From contig NW_026516258.1 of NCBI RefSeq assembly GCF_025602895.1, positions 241,289 to 305,288 on the forward strand: a stretch of DNA of 64,000 nucleotides, in the 5' to 3' direction. Source of the stretch: Polychytrium aggregatum (lineage: Eukaryota; Chytridiomycota; Chytridiomycetes; Polychytriales). Position 1 is the stretch's first letter, and the number at the start of each line of letters is the position of its first letter. The translations under genes were made by a program, and so were the position numbers. This document shows positions 17,257-26,401 of the stretch, in pieces. The notes under the pieces were generated by a model that saw only the letters and a list, made by a program, of their open reading frames with translations, did not search any database and was not told the origin of the DNA.

Positions 17257-17963
17257 CTATAACTCTCCCCCTAACTCCTGGACACGCCCCTGTCTGGGGG
17301 TGGGCGGGGTGGAAGCCTGTCTGCTCTGGGTTTGTCGGGGTACCGCGAGTGGAATTCGTCCAGGAGCTCGTGGCAGTTGGTGAGATGTCTTGCCGGCTCC
17401 CATGATTGGTCTGCAAACGAACCCCCCTTCCATAACACCAGGTATTGGGCTGACCGACCAGCTCGTCGCGAGTCCAGGATGGCTTCCACATCCTTCTCGT
17501 CTTCCAGGTTGTCATTCATGACTGGGGGAACCGGTATGTTCGGACGATCCGGAATGATGTCTTGGGATACCGGTTCGAGGAGGGAGACATGAAAAACGTT
17601 GTGCAGCTTAAGGTTCGGAGGAAGTTCTAATGCGAACGCTACATCGTTTACCTTGCGGACGACCTTGTATGGTCCGAGGCGTTTGTGGTCAAGTTTAAGT
17701 CATGGTCGTGACGTCTTGATGAATTTCCTGTTTAGCCAAACTTCCGTTCCAACTTCGATGTCTGGTGTTGGTAATCTATCGCGATTGGAGGTTTGTTCTT
17801 GTGTGGCTTTAGCCCTACTCAGTTCCGCCTTCAGTTCCTCGTGAATCCCGCTCAGTACCTTGACCCGATGTTCGGCCTCCGGGACCTTCGACAAGGAGAG
17901 GGCTGACGGGTCGAAAATCGGATGGTAGCCGAAGTTGGCAAAGAACGGCGTAATTTGCGTAGA
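17257..17963 (-). pseudogene. Pol of G, piece 1: integrase C-terminus and chromodomain
   Basis: Reads on the minus strand from FFANFGYHPIFDPS through the linker (VGTEVWLNRKFIK, LDHKRLGPYKVV, VFHVSLLEP) to a chromodomain (DVEAILDSRRAG to SWEPARHL) ending at TAG/TGA near 17271. An in-frame TGA at 17700-17702 breaks it just before LKLDHKRLG. Between the stop and the LTR lies a polypurine tract (GGGGGAGAGTTATAG on the minus strand). Confidence 0.87.
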
Positions 17964-18639
17964 TGTCATGAACACCCTTTGCCTTTGCCCTCTTCCTTCC
18001 TTTACCCTTGCCCTTCCCTTTCTGTTTGCCTGCCTTAGTGCTTTCCCTTCCTTCTGTTTGTTTGTTTCCCGCGCTGTGCTGCCTTGTTGTCTTCCCGCCA
18101 GCACGCGCGCTGTCTGTGTTCCGTTCCCGCTTCCTTGCTGTTGGTCATGGGTTACGCCCACGACGCCGCCTCGACGCCGCCTGACGCCTTGGCGCCGCCA
18201 TGCCGCCGCCACTGACGCCCGCTGACTCACGGATCCCGAGTCACGGCCGCCACCTGCTTCGCTCGCTGCTTCGCCCTCCCCGCCGCTGCTTCGCTCCTGC
18301 CCCCTCGCTCTGCAGCGTCGATCCTTGGCGCTCGCATAAATAGCCCTCCGACCAGCCTCTGTCTTTTGCCTTCGTCTTGCCACTTTGTATTTTTAGTATC
18401 CTAAGCCTTGGATCTAGAATAAAACTTTGGCTTTACACTTGACACTCTGTGTCCCAGTCCAGTCCCCGCTCCTGTTAGGGATAGCTCCTGCTTGTTCTCC
18501 ACTTCGACTGCACACTTGGCTGTTCTTTTGCCTTTCTGTTTGTTTGTGTGTAGCCTTGCAGTTCCCCTCCAATTTTCCGCCTTTTGCCTGTCATTTCCGC
18601 CCATTCCGCACTTCCGCTTTCCCGCGCTGCTCCGCTTCC

Positions 18640-19024
18640 TGTGAGGACCACGACAAGCAACGACACTGGACGACCAGGTGCTTGGCGAACAACGATAAGC
18701 TATATTACGACTTATCAGATAACAACAAGTGTTGTTCGAACTGAAGATACAAAATGGGTGCAAGAAAGGAGGGGCTTTATAGCCAAGAGGGAAACCGAAG
18801 GGCGAAAGTGGGCGAGAAGGGTGGAGCGACAAACGAGGGACGAGAAGGGGGTGCGAGGGAGGCGGAGCATCCAGCGAGAGGGGCGAAGCACAGCGCAGTC
18901 GGAGGCGAAGTAAGAGTCATCGGCGCCAGCCAATCAGGGAATACACGCCAAGACAAACAAACATGACTCACGGTGCATCACGCGCAGCAGTCCACACGTG
19001 TTCCCAACGTGCATGATCATCACA
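18640..19024 (-). repeat. 3' LTR of A2 (385 bp)
   Basis: On the minus strand begins TGTGATGATC next to the pol stop and ends TCACA. Same length as the A1 LTR; one visible difference from A1 is next to the primer sequence (TCTTCAGTTCG against TCTGCAGTTCG). Confidence 0.95.
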
Positions 19025-22000
19025 TCATCCCCTCCCCAAACTACGGCCACTCCTACGAACAATAAGTCCAGGCTTGTCGGGGTACCGGCGGTGGAAGTCG
19101 GCTATCTTGTCGGGAGCGTTAACGTAGTTGGCGGGCTCCCAGCTGCGATGATCAGTCGAGTAGCCCTTCCAATCAACGAAATAGCTCAACTTACCGCGGA
19201 CCAGCTTGGAGTCGAGGATCTCCTGAACTTCATACTCCAAGTGGTCGTCGACGCGGACTGGCGGAGGAGGGTCTTGGATGCGGCCGGGGAGGGTGTTCGA
19301 CTTGTGGGGCTCGAGGAGGGAGACATGGAACACCGGATGGATCTTGAGATCCTTGGGAAGGTCGAGGCGGAAGGCGAGGGAACCGATGGCTTCGACGATC
19401 TTGTAGGGTCCGATGCGCTGGTAGTCCAACTTCTTGCTTGGACGGGTGGTCTTGATGTTGCGTGTTAGGACCCAGACTTGATCGCCAGGAGCGAACTTGG
19501 GAGCGTCGGACTTGTGGGCATCCGCAAAGCGCTTGTAGTCCGCCTTGGCCTTCTCGAGGTTCTCCTTCAGCAACGCCAAGTTGTGCTGAAGGTGTTCGAC
19601 TCGGTCGGTCGCGGAGGGGACATCGAGACTGGAAGGAAGGACCGGAGACTCGAATCGAGGGTTGAAGCCGTAAGTCGCCAGGAACGGGGAGGCCTTGGTC
19701 GAGGTGTGCTCGAGGTTGTTGTATGAGAACTCGGCGAGCGGGAGCAGCATCGCCCAGTCATCCTGCTGGTACGAGGTGTAGCAGCGGAGATGCTGGTTGA
19801 TGACTTGGTTGACCCGCTCAGTCTGTCCATCGGTTTGGGGATGGAACGCCGTGGACAGACTGGTCTTGATGCCGAGTTCCGAGCACAGGGCCTGCCAGAA
19901 CCGCGAGGTGAACTGGCTTCCTCGGTCCGAGACGATGTTGTCCGGGAGACCGTGGAGGCGGAAGATGTTGTCGAGGAACAGCGACGCTGTTTCCTCGGCA
20001 CTTGGGAGGGACCGACAGGGAAGGAAGTGGGCCATCTTGGTCAGGCTATCGACGACGACAAAGATGCAAGTCTTGCCGTTGGACTCGGGGAGGTCGGTGA
20101 TAAAGTCCATCGTCACCAGAGACCAGGGTCGCGATGCCGTCGGGAGGGGCTGCAAGTATCCAAACGGCTTATGTCGAGGGACTTTCGAGCGTGCACAAGT
20201 GTCGCACGTCGAGACATAAGCCTGGACATCCTTGCGGATCGAGGGCCACCAGAACTGCCTCGAGATCAGTGCTCGGGTCCGCCGAATGCCAGGATGTCCA
20301 ACAGCGACAGGGTCGTGGCATGACTTGAGGACGGGGACTCGACACGACTCTGGCACAACGATCTTGTCCATGAAGGTGAGGAGATCATCCTTCAGGACAT
20401 ACTTGGGATCGTTGCGGAGCTGGTCCAGGGACGGGTCCTTTGGTTGCTCCTCGGCAATGAGCTTGAGCAAGTCCACAGGGCGAGTGGAACTTGCATCCGA
20501 GGAGCGACGGACGGCACAGGCGAACGCCGAAGGTGGCAGCAACGGGGGAGGCTCCTTGGACACAGGTGCGGACGGAGGGACGTAGTCCGGGCGGCGGGAG
20601 AGAGCGTCGGCCTTGCCGTTCTTTGGACCGGGGAGGTATTGAATCCGGAGGTCGAACCGAGACAGGAACTGCGACCACCGGGCGTGTCGCTGGTTGAGGA
20701 TGCGGGCCGACGCCAGGTATTCCAAGTTCTTGTGGTCGGTAAGGACTTGGACTGGGTGTTGGGCGCCTTCGAGGTAGTGTCGCCAGACCTCGAATGCCTC
20801 CTTGATGGCCAAGAGCTCCTTCTCATAGATGCTGTAGTTGCGTTCAGCATCCATGAGCGTGCGGGAGTGAAAGGAGCACGGGTGCAGGTGGCCATCGGAG
20901 CCGCGCTGGGACAGGACGCATCCGATCGCAAAGTCTGAGGCATCAGACTCCACGACAAAGGGCTTGGATGGGTCGGGGTGCGCAAGGACGGGCTCGGAGA
21001 CGAAGGCTTCCTTGAGGGACTGGAAAGCCTTGTGGGCGTCGGGGGACCAGCGGAAGACCTGGGACTTCTTGAACAGGAGCGTGAGCGGACCGGCGATCTT
21101 GGCATATCCGTCAATGAAGCGACGGTAAAAGTTCGAGAACCCAATGAAGGAGCGAAGGTCGGAGACATTGCGGGGGACGGGCCAGTCGACAATGGCGGAG
21201 AGCTTTGCTCGTTCCATCTCGATACCCTTGGGCGAGATGACGTAGCCGAGGAACGAGACCTTGTCCTTGGAGAACTCGCACTTCTCCAGCTTGCAGTACA
21301 ACTTTGCAGCCTGGAGCTTGGCCAGGACCTGCTTGACGTGATTTGCATGCTGAGTGGGGTCAGCGCTGTAAATCAAGATGTCGTCAAGGTAGGCAATCGC
21401 AAAGTTGTCCAGCTCCTCACGAAGGACATCGTTGATGAAGTGCTGGAAGGTGGCCGGAGCATTGGTGAGTCCAAAGGGCATCACCAAGTACTCGAACTGG
21501 CCGTAACGAGTGCGGAAGGCCGTCTTCCACTCGTCGCCTGCGCGGATACGCAGCAGGTTGTAGGCCCCGCGGAGGTCCAGCTTCGTGAACACCTTCGCGT
21601 CCCGGACTCGGTCCAGCATCTCGTTGATCAACGGTAAGGGATAACGATTCTTGACCGTGATCGTGTTCAATGCGCGATAGTCCACGCAGAGACGCAGAGA
21701 GCCGTCCTTCTTCTTGACGAAGAGGATCGGGGAACCGGCGGGAGAGGACGAAGGACGGATGAACCCTTTGACGAGGTTGTCGTCGAGGTATTCACGAAGG
21801 GCCTTGAGTTCGGGCTCTGACAGGGAGTAGAGTGGTCCGAACTTGGGGGTCTTGCCGGGCTCCAGGTCGATCGGGCAGTCGTACGTCCGGTGCGGGGGCA
21901 ACGAGTCGGCTTCCTGCTTCGAGAAGACTGAGCCAAACGACTTGTACTCCTCGGGGATCGACGTCGAGAGGGGCGTCGGATCCGGATCGGTGGCAGGAAG

Positions 22001-23086
22001 GACGAGGACTTGGAACACAGTCAGGGGGTCGGGGCTAGACTGTGTGTCGAGGACGGACTGCTCCAACGACTTGTACCTGATCGCTTGGACACGGACAGGA
22101 GCGGGGCTGGGAGCAACGGGACCGGGGAGACCAGGACGGACGGAGACGAGACCGGAGGGACCAGGACGAGCAGCACAGGAACAGGGCACCTCACTCGGAA
22201 CACAATCAGAATAACGTTGAGCGATCACTTTATTCTGATCATCTTCGCGAGTACAAACGGTGCGAGGCGAAGAAGCGAGCACCACAGTGGTGTCGGTAGA
22301 GGCACGAGGGAAAACATTGGGTGTGTCGCCAACAAGAGGAAGGGGAGAAGGAGAAACGGAAGAAACGGAAGGGAGGGAAGAGGCATCCACAACCTTGAGG
22401 ATGTGGCTTGCAGGACGGGGAAGGCAAAGGAGTCCACGAGCCCAGTGAAGCCTGGGTTCGATGGACTGCAGCCAGGGATAGCCAAGGATAACGGGTTGGT
22501 GGGGAGACTTAATGACATCAAAGGAAAGGTGTTGAGTGTAGTCCCCAAGAACAATCTTGAGGGGTTCCGTCTCAAAAGTGATGGGGCCGGAAGAAAGTGG
22601 CTGGCCATCGACACCTTGGACAGGGAGGGGAGTGGATTTGGGAACGAGGGGGACCGAGAAGCGGTCAACAAAGCTCTCGTCGATGAAGTTGCCGGAGGCA
22701 CCAGAATCGACGAGAAGTTGGCAAGAGAGGGAGCGACCAGAAGGGAGAACAAGAGAAGCGGAAAAAACGGGAGAAGAAGAAGAAATCGAAGAAACGCACG
22801 AAGAAGGCTCGGAGCAGAGATCAGTGTCGGCAGCATGGTTCGAGCAGATGACCAAGTTCGCAGGTGGTGTGGAGATCGGGAGCTCTGTCAAAGACATCTG
22901 GGAGCCAGATGTGCCCTTAGAAGAGGCGGGTTTGACAGAGTGCGATCCACCACCGACTACATTGATCATTCCACACATAGCCATGCGCTCGACACTTACC
23001 TCATGCTCCTTACCATCGACGCTTGCTTCTGGAGGAAGGGGGGACGGCTCCAGATCTAAGCCTCCACTTAGATCTGGGCCTGGTCG
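19025..23086 (-). CDS. pol: Pol of A2: PR-RT-RNase H-IN-chromodomain
   Basis: Read by -1 frameshift from 23086; the first ATG at 22984 gives 1319 residues, as in A1. Domain order and motifs are the same: protease VDSGASGNFID, RT YLDDILIYS, RNase H VESDASDFAIG, integrase CDTCARSK and SDRGSQFTS, chromodomain YEVQEILDSKLV. Only scattered substitutions separate it from A1 (for example DELDN/EELDN beside the RT core). No stop or frameshift is present. The stop codon touches the LTR. Confidence 0.96.
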   Translation of the reverse strand, partial: RPGPDLSGGLDLEPSPLPPEASVDGKEHEVSVERMAMCGMINVVGGGSHSVKPASSKGTSGSQMSLTELPISTPPANLVICSNHAADTDLCSEPSSCVSSISSSSPVFSASLVLPSGRSLSCQLLVDSGASGNFIDESFVDRFSVPLVPKSTPLPVQGVDGQPLSSGPITFETEPLKIVLGDYTQHLSFDVIKSPHQPVILGYPWLQSIEPRLHWARGLLCLPRPASHILKVVDASSLPSVSSVSPSPLPLVGDTPNVFPRASTDTTVVLASSPRTVCTREDDQNKVIAQRYSDCVPSEVPCSCAARPGPSGLVSVRPGLPGPVAPSPAPVRVQAIRYKSLEQSVLDTQSSPDPLTVFQVLVLPATDPDPTPLSTSIPEEYKSFGSVFSKQEADSLPPHRTYDCPIDLEPGKTPKFGPLYSLSEPELKALREYLDDNLVKGFIRPSSSPAGSPILFVKKKDGSLRLCVDYRALNTITVKNRYPLPLINEMLDRVRDAKVFTKLDLRGAYNLLRIRAGDEWKTAFRTRYGQFEYLVMPFGLTNAPATFQHFINDVLREELDNFAIAYLDDILIYSADPTQHANHVKQVLAKLQAAKLYCKLEKCEFSKDKVSFLGYVISPKGIEMERAKLSAIVDWPVPRNVSDLRSFIGFSNFYRRFIDGYAKIAGPLTLLFKKSQVFRWSPDAHKAFQSLKEAFVSEPVLAHPDPSKPFVVESDASDFAIGCVLSQRGSDGHLHPCSFHSRTLMDAERNYSIYEKELLAIKEAFEVWRHYLEGAQHPVQVLTDHKNLEYLASARILNQRHARWSQFLSRFDLRIQYLPGPKNGKADALSRRPDYVPPSAPVSKEPPPLLPPSAFACAVRRSSDASSTRPVDLLKLIAEEQPKDPSLDQLRNDPKYVLKDDLLTFMDKIVVPESCRVPVLKSCHDPVAVGHPGIRRTRALISRQFWWPSIRKDVQAYVSTCDTCARSKVPRHKPFGYLQPLPTASRPWSLVTMDFITDLPESNGKTCIFVVVDSLTKMAHFLPCRSLPSAEETASLFLDNIFRLHGLPDNIVSDRGSQFTSRFWQALCSELGIKTSLSTAFHPQTDGQTERVNQVINQHLRCYTSYQQDDWAMLLPLAEFSYNNLEHTSTKASPFLATYGFNPRFESPVLPSSLDVPSATDRVEHLQHNLALLKENLEKAKADYKRFADAHKSDAPKFAPGDQVWVLTRNIKTTRPSKKLDYQRIGPYKIVEAIGSLAFRLDLPKDLKIHPVFHVSLLEPHKSNTLPGRIQDPPPPVRVDDHLEYEVQEILDSKLVRGKLSYFVDWKGYSTDHRSWEPANYVNAPDKIADFHRRYPDKPGLIVRRSGRSLGRG

Positions 23087-23092
23087 TTTCCC
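23050..23092 (-). promoter_or_regulatory. -1 ribosomal frameshift signal, gag/pol of A2
   Basis: Minus-strand slippery GGGAAAC (23092-23086), 8-nt spacer, then the same 11-bp stem as A1 (arms 23077-23067 and 23060-23050). Confidence 0.88.
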
Positions 23093-24051
23093 GACTCGAA
23101 GTGTTCCTCCTCACCATCATCGTAGACGATGGTTCGGACAACCTTCGAACGGGGACGGGAGCCGGGAGCCTGAGGACGGGAGCCAGGGAAGCGGGAACCA
23201 GAGGCGGGAGCACGGGAGCCGGACTTGAGGGGGCAGGACTTGGCGACGTGGCCGGGCTTGCCACAGCGGAAGCAGAGGCGCTCCTGGAAACGGCGGTTCT
23301 TCTCCTCGGGGGTCAGGCGGCTGACGACGGCGGCGTCGATCTGCATCGGCTCGGAGTAGAGAACCGGAGGCTCCTGGGCGGGCGGCTGGAAGGACGGAGG
23401 TCGGGAGTTGAAGGCCTGGGTGCCGAAGGAAACAGGGCCAGTGTTTCGGAGCTCGTTGTTGAGCTCGATGATGCGTGCATCGATCTTGAGGCAACGCTCG
23501 ACGAACGGGACCAAGCGGAGAGGGAGAGGGTTGATGAAGGAGAGGCGCTGCTTGATCTCCCTCGACAGGCCACGGCGGAAGGCGGATATCTTGGCTTCGT
23601 CGTTCCATGGAAGGTCGGCGGCAACGCGGAGGAACTCTGAGGCATAATCCATGCACGAGCGGTTGCCCTGTGCCATGGAGGAAAGGAGCAGCTCGGCAGT
23701 ATGGGTGCGGTCGGGATCGTCAAACGCTTGGCGAAAGCGTTCCATGAACGAGTCGAACGAGTGCAGGATTTGATCGTTCGATTCGATCAAGGGAGTCGCC
23801 CACTGGAGGGCCGGACCAGTGAGCAAACTCAAGACGTAACCCACCTTGACTTGCTCGGACGGGAACCTGGATGCCTGGAGCATCATGAGCAGGCGGCACT
23901 GGTTGACGAAGGGGCGGAACTTTGACCTGGTGCCGTCGAACTTGTCCGGGGTCGGCATGTGCGGGAGCTGCGGGGCGGCGGAAGAGTGTGTGGTCCGGAG
24001 GAGGACCAGTTCCTCCTGGAGGGCAACGATTTGGGCCTGGAGTTGGTCCAT
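23068..24051 (-). CDS. gag: Gag of A2
   Basis: 327 residues, same length as A1 gag. Capsid-type region with LQWATPLIE and FRQAFDDPDRT, zinc knuckle CFRCGKPGHVAKSC, basic Ser/Pro/Arg-rich tail. The few differences from A1 are conservative (for example FIDPLPL against FINPLPL). The start at 24051 follows the LTR and leader as in A1. It should assemble the particle; the C-terminal end overlaps the pol frame at the frameshift site. Confidence 0.95.
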   Translation of the reverse strand: MDQLQAQIVALQEELVLLRTTHSSAAPQLPHMPTPDKFDGTRSKFRPFVNQCRLLMMLQASRFPSEQVKVGYVLSLLTGPALQWATPLIESNDQILHSFDSFMERFRQAFDDPDRTHTAELLLSSMAQGNRSCMDYASEFLRVAADLPWNDEAKISAFRRGLSREIKQRLSFINPLPLRLVPFVERCLKIDARIIELNNELRNTGPVSFGTQAFNSRPPSFQPPAQEPPVLYSEPMQIDAAVVSRLTPEEKNRRFQERLCFRCGKPGHVAKSCPLKSGSRAPASGSRFPGSRPQAPGSRPRSKVVRTIVYDDGEEEHFESGNDQAQI

Positions 24052-24157
24052 GTGGGATATGGGGGCGGGGGGGAGAGTGCAGAGAAGACAACAGAGAATA
24101 GAAGGATGAGGGCAGCAACGAAGCCTCAGCCAAGCAGGTGGTCAGACAGAGAGAGGG

Positions 24158-24168
24158 AGTTCGAACAA
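24158..24168 (-). promoter_or_regulatory. Self-primer binding site of A2
   Basis: On the minus strand TTGTTCGAACT, 2 nt after the 5' LTR end (24171). Complement of AGTTCGAACAA in both A2 LTRs. Confidence 0.8.
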
Positions 24169-24170
24169 TA

Positions 24171-24555
24171 TGTGAGGACCACGACAAGCAACGACACTGG
24201 ACGACCAGGTGCTTGGCGAACAACGATAAGCTATATTACGACTTATCAGATAACAACAAGTGTTGTTCGAACTGAAGATACAAAATGGGTGCAAGAAAGG
24301 AGGGGCTTTATAGCCAAGAGGGAAACCGAAGGGCGAAAGTGGGCGAGAAGGGTGGAGCGACAAACGAGGGACGAGAAGGGGGTGCGAGGGAGGCGGAGCA
24401 TCCAGCGAGAGGGGCGAAGCACAGCGCAGTCGGAGGCGAAGTAAGAGTCATCGGCGCCAGCCAATCAGGGAATACACGCCAAGACAAACAAACATGACTC
24501 ACGGTGCATCACGCGCAGCAGTCCACACGTGTTCCCAACGTGCATGATCATCACA
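24171..24555 (-). repeat. 5' LTR of A2 (385 bp)
   Basis: Reads the same as 18640-19024 base for base as far as I can see. The TATAAAG box and the predicted RNA start are both present. Confidence 0.95.
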
Positions 24556-25261
24556 CTTCCTTTGTCTTCTTCGCACGCGCCGGTTTGTTTGTGCACGCGC
24601 TTCGCTGCGATTGGTTGCAATTCGGCTGCCGGTCATGTGTCCCCCCACCGGTGACTCATGACCTGCCTGAACACCCCAAACCCTCGCCTATCTTGCATGC
24701 GTTCGCCCCAATCTGTTCTTTGACCAATCCGCTTGCTTGACGCTGAGTCACATTGCTTCGCCTTTGCACGTTTCTCCTGCCAGGTGCTTCGCTTTTGCTT
24801 GCGCCTCCCTCGCTTTGGTTCTCTGCCTGTCTCGGTGGTCCTTCTCGGCCCTCGCTTGTGCATCGCCCCCTTCGCCCTGCTCGATCGCCCACTTTTCCCT
24901 CCCTTGGCCGCCCTTCGCTGCCAAGTCCGGACTTGTCTATAAATAGCCTGACCCCCGCGATGTGTAGTCGAACCTCAGCGTTCAAAATAGGACTAAATAA
25001 AGTGCCTTCTACTTTATTCTCTGAGTATTCCTCACGTCTCATTTCGAGACAAGTCTTATCTTGAACGGATCTTTGCTTCCCTCGCTCCCTCTCCGAGTCC
25101 ACTTCGGACTTTACCCTTGCCTTCCCTGAGCTCACTTCGAGCTCACTTCTTCTTTTGCCGTTGAGTCCCCTTCGGACTCTAACAGCTCCTCTCCCTACGT
25201 TCGAGTCTTGCATTAGGACTCTTGCGCACTTCCCTGCTTGCCCCGTTGTCCAGTCTTGACA

Positions 25262-26082
25262 GTAGACGAGTTGATGGAGTTGTTGAACGAGAACTCTGCC
25301 ATGGGAAGCAGGTCCGTCCAATTTGCTTGGTCATAGTCGACGTACGAGCGTAAATACGTCTCCACTACTTTGTTCGCGGCCTCTGATTGGCCGTCTGTCT
25401 CCGGGTGAAACGCTGTTGAAAGCGAAGCCTTGGTTTTGAGTACCTCCAGGAAACGTTTCCAAAACTTGGACGTGAACTGAGGGCCACGGTCTGAGACGAT
25501 CGACCTTGGCATTCCGTGGAGTCGGAAAATCTTTCGGATAAAAGATCCCCCGTGCCCTCCCCTGTGATCGTCTTGTGGCAAGGAATAAAGTGCGCTTGTT
25601 TCGTTTGGCGGTCAACTACCGTCAGGATGCAGGTAAACTTATCCTTCCCCGATGGTGGTAAGTCCGTGATGAAATCCATGGTTATGTCCGACCATGGCTG
25701 TTCTGGTGTCGGCAATGGTTGCAGTAGGCCATATGGACGATGGCGAGGCACTTTTGCGCGTTGGCACGTATCGCAAGTGTTGATGTAACTGCGGATGAAT
25801 TTCCTAATTCCGGGCCACCAGAAATCGCGGGTGACCAGCTCGAAGGTTTTGGCCATGCCATAGTGGCCTGCGGCTGGCGCGTCGTGGCGTGCTTTGAGGA
25901 TTCCTAGTCGAAGTTTGTTGGATGGTACATAAATCAGTCCATCTTTAACCAAAAGTCCCTCTTCGAGAGCGTAATCTTTGAAGGCGTTTGGGCTCGCCTT
26001 GATCTTGGCTACGAATGGGTCGTCGCTTAGACCCTCCTTGATAGCGTTCACCAAGGGCTGGTCAACCTGCAGTTGAACCGTG
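25262..26082 (-). pseudogene. Pol of G, piece 2: integrase
   Basis: Minus strand from VQLQVDQPLVNAIKEG through the zinc finger (HDAPAAGHYGMAKT, CDTCQRAK) to the catalytic core (TMDFITDLPPSG, VSDRGPQFTS, GQSEAANK) and NNSINSS. A single-base frameshift lies near 25545-25580, just after GEGTGDL and before KIFRLHGMP. The left border is the C solo LTR; the right border is H, with CCGTG (26078-26082) repeated at 38175-38179. Confidence 0.87.
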
Positions 26083-26392
26083 TGTAACGTCCACTACTGG
26101 GACGTTGGGGCAAGACGGGGAGGGAGGGGGTACAAGACAAGACAGGACAGGGCAGAACAGGGCGGTGCTAGGCTACTCTAGCGGACGGGTGAGCTCGGGG
26201 AAGCACTTACGTTTATTCACGATAAAACCGAACTCCAGACAAACGGGGGGAACGGGGGCAACCCGCAGGTATACCCTGCGGTGGCCTGCCTGCGGTGCGT
26301 GAAAACGCAAAGCGCAGCACAGGTCACGACCCACTGCGCCGCGCAGTACGCGCAGTACGCGCAGCACAGTGTCGGAGATACCATCTCCTACA
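26083..26392 (-). repeat. 3' LTR of H (310 bp)
   Basis: Minus strand begins TGTAGGAGATGG and ends GGACGTTACA. One difference from the 5' LTR (AGTGTCGG against AGCGTCGG on the plus strand). A GTGTGGGAG tract at 26393-26401 separates it from the pol stop. Confidence 0.94.
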
Positions 26393-26401
26393 CTCCCACA
26401 C

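Larger units (their letters stand above)
18640..24555 (-). mobile_element. Element A2, complete and apparently intact
   Basis: 5916 bp with two 385-bp LTRs that I cannot tell apart by eye, target duplication CTTCC (18635-18639 and 24556-24560), intact self-primer site, intact gag, frameshift signal and intact pol. It sits in the E solo LTR, the innermost layer of a five-level nest (E1, G, C LTR, E LTR, A2), so it is among the youngest insertions here. Confidence 0.96.
18473..25184 (+). repeat. Solo LTR of family E, split by A2
   Basis: Present as 18473-18639 and 24561-25184, together 791 bp. Flanked by GCTCC (18468-18472 and 25185-25189) inside the C LTR. TATAAA at 24938-24943 and the self-primer sequence AGCGTTCAAAAT at 24977-24988 are 39 nt apart. 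The R region can form nested stems: CGTTCAA with TTGAACG, AATAAAG with CTTTATT, GTCTC with GAGAC. Confidence 0.93.
17964..25261 (+). repeat. Solo LTR of family C, split by an E solo LTR
   Basis: Present as 17964-18472 and 25190-25261, together 581 bp, the same length as the C1 LTR. Flanked by GTAGA on both sides (17959-17963 and 25262-25266). A solo LTR of this kind is left when the two LTRs of a full element recombine. It lies in the G integrase frame (NNSINSS to TQITPFF). Confidence 0.93.

Noticed and set aside
22010-23059. 349-residue frames antisense to the gag/pol junction of A1 and A2
   Set aside because: Found in both copies only because the elements are nearly identical; it runs antisense through the frameshift site and has no domain.
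26330-26360. Short tandem CGCAGTACG repeats in the H LTR as a possible CRISPR or satellite
   Set aside because: Only a few 9-10 bp units within an LTR, no spacers, fungal context.
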